Assembly: GCF_000328705.1 (NCBI RefSeq)
Contig: NC_019673.1
Location: forward strand, 6,014,001-6,078,000
DNA length: 64,000 nucleotides
Reading direction: 5' to 3'
From: Saccharothrix espanaensis DSM 44229
Lineage (GTDB): Bacteria > Actinomycetota > Actinomycetes > Mycobacteriales > Pseudonocardiaceae
The translations under genes and the position numbers were made by a program. Below the pieces are notes generated by a model. It saw only the letters and a program-made list of their open reading frames with translations, was not told the DNA's origin and made no database searches. Below, in pieces: positions 27,472 to 36,567 of this stretch (position 1 is the stretch's first letter; each line of letters opens with the position of its first letter).

Positions 27472-27963
27472 TCATGCGTCGAACCCGTGCCTGGTCGGCT
27501 GTTGCTCCGGGTCATGACGAGGGAGCAGATTGTCGAGGATCGTGCCGGCGATGCGGGCGAACTGGTCGAGCTCGTCCGCCGTGAGGGGGTCGACGAACAG
27601 TCGCCGGACCTCCTGGGCGTGGCCGGGCACGGCCTTCTTGAGCGTGGCGAGGCCCTGCGCCGTGATCACGGCGTCCACTCCCCGGGAGCCGCACTGTTCC
27701 CTGGTCACCAGCCCTCGCTTGCCCATCCGGGTGAGCTGGTGGTGCATGCGGCTCTTCTCCCAGCCGGCCGCCTGTCCCAGCTCGTAGGAACGCATCCGGC
27801 CGTCGGGCGCCTCGGACAGCAACGCGAGCACGGTGTAGTCGGCGTTGGACAGACCGCTGCCGGCCTGGAGCTGCTGCTCGATGCGTGTTCGCAGCAGCTC
27901 CAGCATCTGGAAGGACGTCCGCCAGGCGCGGAGTTCGCGTTCGGTCAGTCGCTGCTGCACCAT
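27472..27963 (-). CDS. MarR family transcriptional regulator
   Basis: This 163-residue winged-helix regulator has the HTH and wing in 'YTVLALLSEAPDGRMRSYEL', 'AAGWEKSRMHHQLTRMGKRG' and 'VTREQCGSRGVDAVIT'. Dimerisation helices lie at both ends. It is divergent from the amidohydrolase gene across 87 bp that contain two palindromes, so it probably represses both itself and that enzyme until a ligand binds. ATG 27963 is the only sensible start. Confidence 0.9.
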   Translation of the reverse strand: MVQQRLTERELRAWRTSFQMLELLRTRIEQQLQAGSGLSNADYTVLALLSEAPDGRMRSYELGQAAGWEKSRMHHQLTRMGKRGLVTREQCGSRGVDAVITAQGLATLKKAVPGHAQEVRRLFVDPLTADELDQFARIAGTILDNLLPRHDPEQQPTRHGFDA

Positions 27964-27981
27964 GCGGCCATCGTACTCGTC

Positions 27982-27997
27982 AGTTGATGCATCAACT
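27982..27997. promoter_or_regulatory. MarR operator, site 1
   Basis: AGTTGATGCATCAACT is a perfect 16-bp palindrome 19 bp upstream of the MarR start codon, in the usual position for autorepression. It shares the half-site AGTTGA with site 2. Confidence 0.75.
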
Positions 27998-28012
27998 CAA
28001 CTGTGTACCCTT

Positions 28013-28030
28013 GAGTTGACACATCAACTC
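28013..28030. promoter_or_regulatory. MarR operator, site 2
   Basis: GAGTTGACACATCAACTC is an inverted repeat with 7-bp arms and a 4-bp centre, 21 bp before the amidohydrolase start codon. With site 1 it forms a pair of boxes controlling both divergent genes. Confidence 0.75.
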
Positions 28031-28050
28031 GATGGGCACGAGGAGACACC

Positions 28051-29583
28051 ATGAGCAGGCGGCGTGACTTCCTGAGGACCTCCGCGGCGGTGACCGCGGC
28101 CGCCGCTGGAGCGGTCGCGGGCATCGCCGGCCCGGCCGACGCGCACGGCGACGGTCAACCGCCGAAGGACACCGGCCACCGTGGACGCCGCTATGTCATC
28201 CGCGGCGGCGCCGTGATGTCCATGGACCCCGACGTCGGCGACTTCGAGCGGGCCGACGTCCTGATCGAGGGCAAGCGGATCGTCGCGGTCCGGCCCGACA
28301 TCCGCGCCGCCGACGCCGGCGTGATCGACGCGCGTGGGCGCATCGTCATGCCGGGCTTCATCGACACCCACCACCACCTGTTCGAGACCGCGGAGCGCGC
28401 GTTCCTCGCCAATGGCCTGCTCCGCGACGACGGATCCGGATCGCCGAGCGCGCACCCGAACTACAGCGAGCACATCCTCGAAGGGTTCGCACGGGTGTAC
28501 CGGACGCAGGACGTGTACATCAATGAGCTGTTCGCGGGGCTCTCGCAGCTCGACGCGGGTGTCACCACGGTGCTCGACGTGTCGCAGGTCCACCACTCCC
28601 CCGAACACACCGATGCGGCGGTCCAGGCGCTGATCGACACCGGGCGGCGTGCCGCGTTCGGCTACTTCGAGGGCGACGGCCGCATCGGAGCCCGGTACCC
28701 GGAGGACGCCCACCGCATCCGGGACAAGTGGTTCCCCTCCGACGACCAGCTCGTGACCATGGTCATGGGCGGCGAGCTCCACCTCGGCAGGGAGGTGTAC
28801 ACCAGGGCGTGGGCGATCGCCCGCGAGCTGGGTCTGAGGATCGCCGCGCACTCCGTCGGCTCGTGGGGGATGCGGCCCGTCTTCGACGCCGTGGCGCGGG
28901 GCGACGGCGGGGTCGAGGTGGGACCGGACAACCTCTTCATCCACATGACCGGCATGTCCGACGAGACCTGGCAGCGCTTCCGGGACGCCGGCGCGCACGT
29001 CTCGCTGGCGTTTCCCATCGAGATGACCATGCGGCACGGCACTCCGCCCATCCTCAAGATGCAGGAGCTGGGCCTGGAGCCCTCCCTGAGCTCCGACGTC
29101 GAGACGACGATGACCGCGGACCCGTTCACGCAGATGCGCACCGCGATGACCATGCAGCGCATGATCGTCAACCAGTTGGTGCTGGACCAGGGAACCCCCG
29201 TGCCGCCCGACAACTGGCCGACGCCCGCCCCCGGCACGCCGGACCTCCTCACCGTCCGCGACGTGCTCCGCTACGCGACCGTCAACGGCGCCAAGCACCT
29301 GGGACTCGACGGCAGGACCGGCACCCTGACGCCGGGCAAGGAAGCCGACATCGTCCTCCTCGACGCCACCGCGCTCAACGTCGCCCCGCTCAACAACGTG
29401 CCCGGGGCGGTCGTGTCCCTGATGGACCGCACCAACGTCGAGACCGTGATCGTCGCCGGCCAGGTGCGCAAGTGGCGGGGGCGGCTGCTCGACGCGGACC
29501 TGAACCGGCTGCGCCGCGACCTTGAAGCATCACGCGACCACCTGTTCAAGGCAATGCGGCTACCGCAGAACCTGTTCGCCTGA
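28051..29583 (+). CDS. Secreted (Tat) amidohydrolase
   Basis: This 510-residue metal-dependent hydrolase carries a twin-arginine signal (SRRRDFLRTSAAVTAAAAG, residues ~2-35). The amidohydrolase core starts with 'GFIDTHHHLFE', whose HxH pair binds metal; further ligands are likely H in 'IAAHSVGSWG', H in 'LFIHMTGMSD' and D in 'LSSDVETT'. The end, 'TPGKEADIVLLD', is typical of cytosine deaminase/chlorohydrolase-like members. The substrate is unknown; regulation by the adjacent MarR suggests an aromatic or heterocyclic inducer. ATG 28051 has GAGGAGA upstream. Confidence 0.9.
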   Translation: MSRRRDFLRTSAAVTAAAAGAVAGIAGPADAHGDGQPPKDTGHRGRRYVIRGGAVMSMDPDVGDFERADVLIEGKRIVAVRPDIRAADAGVIDARGRIVMPGFIDTHHHLFETAERAFLANGLLRDDGSGSPSAHPNYSEHILEGFARVYRTQDVYINELFAGLSQLDAGVTTVLDVSQVHHSPEHTDAAVQALIDTGRRAAFGYFEGDGRIGARYPEDAHRIRDKWFPSDDQLVTMVMGGELHLGREVYTRAWAIARELGLRIAAHSVGSWGMRPVFDAVARGDGGVEVGPDNLFIHMTGMSDETWQRFRDAGAHVSLAFPIEMTMRHGTPPILKMQELGLEPSLSSDVETTMTADPFTQMRTAMTMQRMIVNQLVLDQGTPVPPDNWPTPAPGTPDLLTVRDVLRYATVNGAKHLGLDGRTGTLTPGKEADIVLLDATALNVAPLNNVPGAVVSLMDRTNVETVIVAGQVRKWRGRLLDADLNRLRRDLEASRDHLFKAMRLPQNLFA

Positions 29584-29719
29584 AGCGGACCGTCGCAGGC
29601 CCTGACCCACCCGGCGTCGGCCCGAGGTCTCCATGTGTCAGCTGCGGTGACCAGCAGCGACAACGGTCGCCGCCAAGTGCAGCGTTCTGAGTGGGCGGAG
29701 CGGTCGCCGTGCCACGCCG

Positions 29720-29960
29720 GTGGACGACGAGGTGCCCGCAAGTCGGAGGGTCCGCGTGGCACGACCGGTCGACGCGGACGCGGATGCGGTGTTCGAGGTA
29801 CTGGCGGATCTGGATCGCGTGCGGCACGAGATGCGCGGCCGGTGCACCGTGACGGCGAACCTCACGCGGCCTGTCACCACGCACCGCTCGATGGCGGAGG
29901 CATGGCTCGGTCTGGCGATGGACAGGTGCGATGCGGGCCCGCGGACTTGTGGCTCGTGGA
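29720..29960 (+). pseudogene. Possible SRPBCC/polyketide cyclase remnant
   Basis: From GTG 29720 about 60 residues resemble the N-terminus of a START/SRPBCC protein ('VRVARPVDADADAVFEVLAD'). The similarity ends near 29900 and the frame continues into sequence antisense to the glycosyltransferase. The rest of the 29.6-30.2 kb gap shows nothing recognisable. Confidence 0.3.
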
Positions 29961-30177
29961 AAACATGCGTCCGACAGCGGACGGCCAGACCGCCGGACGA
30001 GTCGATGCGCTACACCGACGTCGGACCTGGGAAACGAAGACGCCTACCCCGTCAGGCGCGCCGTTCAGCCGTTCCGAGCATCGCTTGGTCGCGTCGCCCA
30101 GGCTCAGACGACCATCAGGGGCAACGCAAACCCGCGGATACAGTCGTCTCGGCCAGTCCAGCCGTCCACGGCGGTGA

Positions 30178-31446
30178 CTACTGGGCCGCCGCTTCCTCGA
30201 TCACTGCCACCGCTCGCGCAACACCCCGTTCGGCGCGGATCTCCCGCCCCACCTGCTCCGCACGTGAACTCAGCGCAGGATCGCCCACAGCGGCGGTGAC
30301 AGCCCGAGCCAGGGCAGTTGCGGTGAGGTCCTGTTGGCGCACGGGGACAGGAGCGACACCGATCGCGTGGGCACGCCGCGCCCAGTACGGCTGGTCGGCG
30401 ACGAACGGGCACACGACCTGCGGACGGCCCGCGGCCAGCGCCGCCGCGGTCGTGCCCGCACCGCCGTGGTGGACGACTGCGGCCATGAGCGGGAACAGCC
30501 TGTCGTGCGGGGCCTGGTCGATCACCAGGACGTCGGGCGACGACACTGACGCGATCCCGCCCCACCCGGTGGCCAGCACCGCCCGGACGCCCGCGTCCCG
30601 GACGGCGTCGGCGACGATCCGGCCGGTGCGCTCGGCCTGCCGGCCGGCCATGCTGCCGAAGCCCACGTACACCGGGGCCGGTCCCCCGCCGAGGAACTCC
30701 GCCAGCCTCCCGGACGGCGCCCACGAGCCGGACCGCAGGGGCCAGAAACCTGTGGTGTGCACGGATTCCGGCCAGTCCGGCGCGGTCTGCGCGATCTGCG
30801 GGCTGAACGCGTGCAACACCACCCGGTTGCGACCCGCGGCGTCGTGCAGCAGGTCGTGCACACGGCGGCGGCGCGGCAGTCCGAGCCCGTCGGCCCGCCA
30901 GTCGTTGACGACGCCCGAGTAGGCGCGCAGGGTCGCGGACACGGTCAGGTAGGTGGCGCGGTTGAGGAATCGGGGCAACCTGGGGAGGGGCACCATCGGG
31001 CACGGGTGTGCAGAGGTCGGCACCCAGCCCGGTTGCAGCGCGACCAGGACCGCCGGGACGTCGAGCATCTCGGCGGCGTGCTGGGCGGGGAGGGTGGGCG
31101 TGTGCACCACCACGTCCGCGCCCGACCGGCGCGCGGTCTCTCCGACGTCCCGCAGGACCCGGGCCATCAGCGGTTTGATGCGCCGGGCCGTGCGGACGGC
31201 GGCGAGCTTTCCCTTCAGCCCCCGGTAGCCGCCGTCGACCGCGGCCTTGACCACCGGGTCGTCCATCAGGCGGTTCGGTCCCTCGTCCAACGCCGCGAAC
31301 TCCACGTCGTGCTCAGCCGCCGAGGAGGCGAACGACTCCGGCGCGGCCAGCACCACCTCGTGTCCGGCCTCACGCAACCCGACCGCCAACGCGAGCATCG
31401 GCTGCACGTCGCCCCGGGTGCCGTGGGTGACCAGCAGCGCCTTCAC
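30178..31446 (-). CDS. GT1-family glycosyltransferase (MGT/sterol glucosyltransferase-like)
   Basis: This 422-residue GT-B enzyme transfers a sugar from a nucleotide sugar to a small-molecule acceptor. The N-terminus 'LLVTHGTRGDVQPMLALAVG' is typical of GT28-like/sterol glucosyltransferases. The donor-binding motif is 'HHGGAGTTAAALAAGRPQVV' followed by 'ADQPYWARR'. GTG 31446 overlaps the stop of the TetR gene (GTGA), so the two form an operon. Such pairs often detoxify macrolides or other natural products by glycosylation; the acceptor is not known. Confidence 0.9.
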   Translation of the reverse strand: MKALLVTHGTRGDVQPMLALAVGLREAGHEVVLAAPESFASSAAEHDVEFAALDEGPNRLMDDPVVKAAVDGGYRGLKGKLAAVRTARRIKPLMARVLRDVGETARRSGADVVVHTPTLPAQHAAEMLDVPAVLVALQPGWVPTSAHPCPMVPLPRLPRFLNRATYLTVSATLRAYSGVVNDWRADGLGLPRRRRVHDLLHDAAGRNRVVLHAFSPQIAQTAPDWPESVHTTGFWPLRSGSWAPSGRLAEFLGGGPAPVYVGFGSMAGRQAERTGRIVADAVRDAGVRAVLATGWGGIASVSSPDVLVIDQAPHDRLFPLMAAVVHHGGAGTTAAALAAGRPQVVCPFVADQPYWARRAHAIGVAPVPVRQQDLTATALARAVTAAVGDPALSSRAEQVGREIRAERGVARAVAVIEEAAAQ

Positions 31447-32039
31447 GGCCGCACCGCCGCGAACGCGGACAGCCACCGGTCGTTGGTGAACAGGCCACCG
31501 GTCAGCATCTCCAACCCGGCCCGCGCACCCCGCACCGCGACCGCCGTCTCCGCCGGATCTCCGCCCAGCAGCCGGCCGACCTGATCCCCGAGCAGCAGCG
31601 GCGCCAACTGCCACGACACGTAGGTGACCGCCCGCGCCCGCACGTCCCCGGTCGGCCGGACCCACCCCTGCGCCTCCCCCTCGGCCAGCCACGCCTCGGT
31701 GCGTTCCACGAGACCGGTGAACAGGGCCGTCGCACCCGCGGTGCCGTCCAACAGGGCACGAGCCAGGTACCGCCGCACCGGGGTGGCCGTCCGCAACGAG
31801 TCCGCCAGCGCGTCGACACCGGCCTCTCCGCCGGCCCGCACCGCGTCCAGGACGTACTGGTCGCACGCCTCACGCAACCCGTCCTTCGAACCGAAGTGGT
31901 GCAGCACCAACGCCGGCGAGACCCCGGCGTCCGCCGCGACCGCGCGAACCGACGCGCCCGCGACCCCGTCCGCGCCGAACCGCGCCAGCGCCGCGTCCCG
32001 GATGCGCGCCCGAGCCGTCAGATCAGAGACTGAACTCAT
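31443..32039 (-). CDS. TetR family transcriptional regulator
   Basis: This 198-residue repressor has the N-terminal HTH 'ASVRAVAADAGVSPALVLHH' then 'FGSKDGLREACD'. The C-terminal ligand-binding half is helical and Ala-rich. ATG 32039 is preferred to the ATG at 32075 because the operator sits at 32031-32064 and would then be upstream or overlapping. It is cotranscribed with the glycosyltransferase, which it probably represses together with itself. Confidence 0.88.
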   Translation of the reverse strand: MSSVSDLTARARIRDAALARFGADGVAGASVRAVAADAGVSPALVLHHFGSKDGLREACDQYVLDAVRAGGEAGVDALADSLRTATPVRRYLARALLDGTAGATALFTGLVERTEAWLAEGEAQGWVRPTGDVRARAVTYVSWQLAPLLLGDQVGRLLGGDPAETAVAVRGARAGLEMLTGGLFTNDRWLSAFAAVRP

Positions 32040-32064
32040 GTTCAGAGTATTGAACGATCGTTCA
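32031..32064. promoter_or_regulatory. Double TetR operator
   Basis: TGAACTCATGTTCA (32031-32044) and the perfect palindrome TGAACGATCGTTCA (32051-32064) share the half-sites TGAAC/GTTCA. Their centres are 20 bp apart, so two dimers could bind the same face of the DNA. The first overlaps the TetR start codon. Confidence 0.7.
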
Positions 32065-32270
32065 GCCGCCGTCAAGTGGCCGCGCGACCGGACGCTGCCT
32101 GGAGCGAGGATGGCGACGGCATCGGATCGAGCCGGAGATCGGCGACCGGCTCCGTCCCGGCGAACACACGCCGAACTCCTCCACGTGGCCGAGGCTGACG
32201 GACATAGCCACGCCCACCCACCCCGCGACCCGCCACGCGGCCCACGCGAGGGGTCGGCCGAGGGATCGGG

Positions 32271-33569
32271 TCAGTCCGCGGTGGGCGTGCGCTGGTGGAC
32301 GTCCGGGATGCCGTCGTGGTCGTCGTCCCGGGTCTCCTCTTCGTGGATCCGCCGGTAGACCCGGTTGCGTGCCCGCAGGATGACCGTCGCGACCAGTGCC
32401 GAGAGCAGGGAGCCCAGCAGCACGGCGATCTTGGCGTCGCCGTACTGGGTGCTGCCCTGCCCGAAGGCGAGTTCGCCGACCAGCAGCGACACGGTGAACC
32501 CGATGCCGCCCAGCACCGCCAGGCCGACGACGTCCACCCAGGCCAGGTCGTCGTCCAGCTCCGCCCTCGTGAAGCGCGAGACCAGCCACGTGCTCGCGGT
32601 GATGCCCACCAGTTTGCCGAACAGCAGCCCGGCGACGACACCGAGCGTGACGGTGTCGGTCAGCGACGACACGAACCCGTCGAACCCGCCCAGCGCCACA
32701 CCGGAGGCGAAGAACGCGAACACCGGCACCGCGACCCCGGTCGACAGCGGGCGAAAGCGGTGCTCGAAGTGCTCGGCCAGACCGGGGCCCTCGCCCGCCC
32801 GGCGCCGGATCACCGGGACCGCGAAGCCGAGCAGCACGCCGGCGACCGTCGCGTGCACGCCCGAGGCGTGCATCAACGCCCACACCGCCGCGGCCAGGGG
32901 AAGCAGCAGCCACCACGACCGGACCCGCCGTTGCACGAGCACCGTGAACAGCGCCAAGGGCACGAGCATGAGCAGCAGCGGGACCACCGACAGCCGGTCG
33001 GTGTAGAACAGGGCGATGATCACGATGGCGATCAGGTCGTCCACCACGGCCAGCGTCAGCAGGAAGGTGCGCAGCGCCGAAGGCAGGAAGCGCCCGATCA
33101 CCGCGAGCACGGCCAGCGCGAACGCGATGTCGGTCGCGGTCGGGATCGCCCACCCCGACGCCGCTTCGGGCGAGCCCAGGTTGACCAGCGTGTAGATCAA
33201 CGCCGGCACCGCCACACCGCCGACCGCCGCCGCCACCGGCACCGCCGCCCGTCGCGGGTCCCGCAGGTCACCGGCCACGAACTCGCGCTTGAGCTCCAGA
33301 CCGGCGACGAAGAAGAAGATCGCCAGGAGGCCGTCGGACGCCCACTGGCCCAGCGACAGGCGCAGGTGCAGCGACTCCGGGCCGAACTCGACCCCGCGCA
33401 GTGCCTCGTAGGCCGGCGCCCACGGCGAGTTGGCCCACACCAGGCCGAGCAGCGCGGCGGCCAGCATGATCACCCCGCCGACGGTCTCCAGGCGGAGGAT
33501 GTCGGCGATGCGCCTGGCCTCGGGCCACGTGCCCCGGTCGAAGATCCTGGCGGCGGTGGCGCGGTTCAC
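32271..33569 (-). CDS. nhaA: NhaA family Na+/H+ antiporter
   Basis: This 432-residue membrane protein is read from GTG 33569; the longer frame upstream is not protein-like. Motifs of NhaA are clear: 'LLAIFFFVAGLELKREFV', 'IPTATDIAFALAVLAVIG' (the D133-equivalent), the adjacent Asp pair in 'LAVVDDLIAIVIIALFY' (D163/D164 equivalents), and 'GIGFTVSLLVGELAF'. The C-terminus is polar with an Asp/His-rich tail. It expels sodium in exchange for protons at alkaline pH. It is monocistronic as far as can be seen. Confidence 0.93.
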   Translation of the reverse strand: MNRATAARIFDRGTWPEARRIADILRLETVGGVIMLAAALLGLVWANSPWAPAYEALRGVEFGPESLHLRLSLGQWASDGLLAIFFFVAGLELKREFVAGDLRDPRRAAVPVAAAVGGVAVPALIYTLVNLGSPEAASGWAIPTATDIAFALAVLAVIGRFLPSALRTFLLTLAVVDDLIAIVIIALFYTDRLSVVPLLLMLVPLALFTVLVQRRVRSWWLLLPLAAAVWALMHASGVHATVAGVLLGFAVPVIRRRAGEGPGLAEHFEHRFRPLSTGVAVPVFAFFASGVALGGFDGFVSSLTDTVTLGVVAGLLFGKLVGITASTWLVSRFTRAELDDDLAWVDVVGLAVLGGIGFTVSLLVGELAFGQGSTQYGDAKIAVLLGSLLSALVATVILRARNRVYRRIHEEETRDDDHDGIPDVHQRTPTAD

Positions 33570-34113
33570 GGGCGGCTCCGGGGTCGGTCGGACACGACGC
33601 CGACCAGGCTTCCCGGCACACCATGCCCTGCCCAGGGCAACGACCCCGACCCTACCCACCCCGGCCGGGATCCGCCCATCACGCAGAACACGCCGGTCGA
33701 CGACCGCACGCTCTGTCGTCCGCTGTGCCGCGTGCACGTGGAGGTCGGGCGGCGGATCACGGACTGGCGGTCCGGGGTGTCGACCTCGTCGTCCACGAGC
33801 CGGTAAGCCTCGACCCTGGTGGACCTCCACCCGCCCGGTGTCGTCCCAGCCGATCAGCTGCGCAGACCGGTGCACGGGCACGGGGTGCAGGTGCCCGCCG
33901 GAGGTCCGGCCTACCCCGCAGGCAGTCGCTGGTTGCCGCCAGGTCGCGGATGACCCGGGCAGCGTCGACGGGTCTGCCGAGGTGAGGTGAGAAGCCGTGC
34001 GGGCGACGAAGCACCAGCGAAACGCCGGGTCGCCGGCAACGGAGACGCAGAACGGGCCATGGGCACGAATCCGCCGGCACCACCGACGATCCGCAACCCG
34101 GCTGGATGTCCCC
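33570..34113. other. 544-bp stretch with no recognisable gene
   Basis: No open frame here has a convincing ribosome site and domain. Minus-strand phrases such as 'AQLIGWDDTGRVEV' and 'YRLVDDEVDTPDRQ' may be fragments of a decayed gene. It also holds the promoter of nhaA. Confidence 0.35.
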
Positions 34114-34743
34114 TCAGGCGGGCCGGTAGATGGCCGACGCCCAGATGTCGGCCAGCGACCGGATCATGGCATCCGAGGACGCCCACCCGCGATCGGGTTG
34201 CAGCGAGTTCACGTAGAAGCAGCGCTCGTTCATCCACACCAGGGTGGTGGCCAGTTCGCCGGCGTCGTGGCCGGCAGGCGCGACTCCGGTCGCCCTGTCG
34301 GCCACGATCTTCGCGGTCGCGCCGGCGATCAGGCGGTCCATCATGTGCTCGAAGGAGCCGGCGAGTTCGGGTTGCTCCGGATAGGCGCGAGCGACCGTGC
34401 GCAGCACCGGGCCGTGCGCGAGGAAGACCCGGTACACCGCCCGCAACGCCGTGTAGAGGGAATCGACGGCGTCCCCGGCCACCGCGTCCACTTCCAGCCA
34501 GTTCCGCTCGAACTCCCCGTACACGTCATCGAGGATCCGCTCGAACAACGCGGCGACGACAGCGTGCTTGGACTGGAAGTAGAAGTAGAACGTGGCCCGC
34601 GACACCCCGGCCTCGTCGAGGATGTCGGAGACCGCGGTGTCCTCGATGGACCGGTCCGCCAGAAGCCTGCCGACCGCGTCGATGATGGCGACTTCGACCG
34701 ATCCGTCGCGTTGGACGCCACGGGAGGTGCGCCTGGCCGCCAT
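34114..34743 (-). CDS. TetR family transcriptional regulator
   Basis: This 209-residue repressor has the HTH 'IEDTAVSDILDEAGVSRATF' then 'YFYFQSKHAVVAALFE'. It lies 39 bp downstream of an amidohydrolase on the same strand and is probably cotranscribed with it, so it may regulate the upstream promoter at about 36,540. The C-terminal domain has several aromatic residues (WMNERCFYVNSLQPDRGW) that may line a ligand pocket. Confidence 0.88.
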   Translation of the reverse strand: MAARRTSRGVQRDGSVEVAIIDAVGRLLADRSIEDTAVSDILDEAGVSRATFYFYFQSKHAVVAALFERILDDVYGEFERNWLEVDAVAGDAVDSLYTALRAVYRVFLAHGPVLRTVARAYPEQPELAGSFEHMMDRLIAGATAKIVADRATGVAPAGHDAGELATTLVWMNERCFYVNSLQPDRGWASSDAMIRSLADIWASAIYRPA

Positions 34744-34782
34744 CAGCGCCCGCGAGCCTGTCCGGAAAGCATGTCGCCGATC

Positions 34783-36501
34783 CTAGAGGACGCCTTCGTC
34801 GTGCACCGGACGCCCGCCGAGCATGGTCAGGTGCACCTTCGTGTCCTTGAGATCCTCGGTCGGCGTGGTGAGCGGATCGCGGTCGACGACGATCAGGTCG
34901 GCGTGTCCGCCCGCCTCCAGCGTGCCGATCCCCTTCCAGCGCAGGATTCGGGCGGCCGACCGGGTCCAGCTGGCGAGCGACTGCTGCCGGTCGATCACCT
35001 GGGCCGGACCGTCGTTGCGGTCACCGAACACGCCGCGGTGGGTCTGCGCGAAAGCGATGTGCTCGAAGACGTTCGCGGGCCCCCAGTCGGTGCCGCAGCC
35101 GACCTCGAAACCGTGGTCGAGCTCGCGGCGCAACGGGATCAGGTTCTTCACGTAGTCGCTGCCCAACCGCTCCCGGAAGGTGTGCATCTTGAAGTAGGAG
35201 AAGGACATGCTGGTGGTGATCTGGAAACCCAGGTCGCGGTAGCGGCGGCACTGGTCGTCGTCCATGAAGTAGGCGTGCTGCAGAGTCCACTGCTGTTCGG
35301 AGAAGTCGCCGAACTTGCGCCGGGCGGCTTCCAGGTGTGCCAGCGCGACGTCGTGCTCGCGGTCGGCCACCGAGATGAGGTTCATCCGCATCCCGCGCTC
35401 GGCCGCGAACTCGACCATGAGTCGGCCCTTCCACTCCGGGATGAACTCGACGCCCTTCGACCACTCGCCGTAGGGGCCGCGGTAGCTCCGGTTGAGGATC
35501 ATCATCCCCGGGTTGATCGGTCCGCCCCGCGAGCACAGGAAGCTCTCTGTGCGGAACATGTCGCCGGAGAGGTCCTGCAGGCGGTAGGCGAGTTCCAACC
35601 GCTGCACCAGCTCGGTCTCGGTCAGCGTGACGGAGGTCGGCAGGCCGTGCGGCTCGGCGTCGGGCGTGCACAGGACGCGGGTGGTCAGCGTGCCGGCGTT
35701 GCCGTGCTGGCGGTAGACGTCGATGAGCGGCCAGTCCATCATGTGGCCCTCGAAGATGGTCGTGACGCCCCTGCGGTTCGCCTCGGCCATCCCGCTCCGG
35801 GCGCCCTCGTACCAGTCTTGCGGGGACACCCCGTCGATCCGCGCGAGGATGGCGTCCCACCACGGTTCGTTGTTGTAGTAGTTGTTCACCGGCCCGAGCA
35901 GCCGGCCGGTCGGCTCGCCGTCCGCGTCCTTCTCGATCGAGACGCGGCCGACTCGGTCCGGGGTGTTCCTGGAGACCTGGAGGTTCCACAGGCCGCGCGT
36001 GTTCAGCACGGTCACGGCCGGGTGCACCGGAGCCCACGCCTGGATCCAGACCGGGTGGTCCGGTGCCGCGGCGTCCAGCAGCTGCCGGGTCGGCAACTCC
36101 CCTTCGGCCAGGTCCCGGTAGGAGCGACGGAGGAAGTAGTGGGGTTCCCCGATGGGCGAGCAGCGGATCCACTGCCCCTTGGGGGTCCTCGCGGCGGCGG
36201 CGCTGATCCGTGCGGCGATCTCACCGTGGTCGCGGCAGTCGAGCAGGTCCACGACCGAACGCTTGATGCCGTTCCAGTGGAGCAGGTGCGGATGCGTGTC
36301 GATCAACCCGGGCATCACCGTGGCACCCGCCAAGTCGACGGCAACGGCCTGGTCGCCGGCGGCTGCGCGCATCTCCTCCGCCGAGCCGGTGGCGACGACC
36401 CGACCCTCCCGGACGACGATCGCCTCCTCGACGGCACCGTCCTCGCGCATCGTGACCACTTGGCCGCCGTGGAACAGCGTGGCCCTGTCATCCCTGGTCA
36501 T
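34783..36501 (-). CDS. Amidohydrolase family 3 (YtcJ-like) metal-dependent hydrolase
   Basis: This 572-residue cytoplasmic enzyme starts at ATG 36501 after GAGGAGGAG. The HxH pair is in 'GLIDTHPHLLHWN'; further likely ligands are in 'TIFEGHMMDW', 'TLQHAYFMDD' and the Asp of 'VGCGTDWGP'. The C-terminal 'LEAGGHADLIVVDRDPL' closes the small beta domain typical of YtcJ/amidohydrolase-3 enzymes. The reaction and substrate are unknown. A TetR gene follows at 39 bp. Confidence 0.88.
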   Translation of the reverse strand: MTRDDRATLFHGGQVVTMREDGAVEEAIVVREGRVVATGSAEEMRAAAGDQAVAVDLAGATVMPGLIDTHPHLLHWNGIKRSVVDLLDCRDHGEIAARISAAAARTPKGQWIRCSPIGEPHYFLRRSYRDLAEGELPTRQLLDAAAPDHPVWIQAWAPVHPAVTVLNTRGLWNLQVSRNTPDRVGRVSIEKDADGEPTGRLLGPVNNYYNNEPWWDAILARIDGVSPQDWYEGARSGMAEANRRGVTTIFEGHMMDWPLIDVYRQHGNAGTLTTRVLCTPDAEPHGLPTSVTLTETELVQRLELAYRLQDLSGDMFRTESFLCSRGGPINPGMMILNRSYRGPYGEWSKGVEFIPEWKGRLMVEFAAERGMRMNLISVADREHDVALAHLEAARRKFGDFSEQQWTLQHAYFMDDDQCRRYRDLGFQITTSMSFSYFKMHTFRERLGSDYVKNLIPLRRELDHGFEVGCGTDWGPANVFEHIAFAQTHRGVFGDRNDGPAQVIDRQQSLASWTRSAARILRWKGIGTLEAGGHADLIVVDRDPLTTPTEDLKDTKVHLTMLGGRPVHDEGVL

Positions 36502-36537
36502 CCGATCTCCTCCTCATCGACACTGACGAGGCTCCGG

Positions 36538-36567
36538 ATCGTATGTTCAGACACACCGTCCAGACAA
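36538..36567 (-). promoter_or_regulatory. Promoter with direct repeats upstream of amidohydrolase
   Basis: On the minus strand TTGTCT (36567-36562) and TACGAT (36543-36538) are spaced by 18 bp like a housekeeping promoter. Two direct repeats TGTCTGGAC (36566-36558) and TGTCTGAAC (36553-36545) span it, so a regulator, perhaps the downstream TetR, may act here. Confidence 0.5.

Noticed and set aside
32295..33806. Long plus-strand frame opposite nhaA
   Set aside because: Antisense shadow; nhaA on the minus strand has all family motifs.
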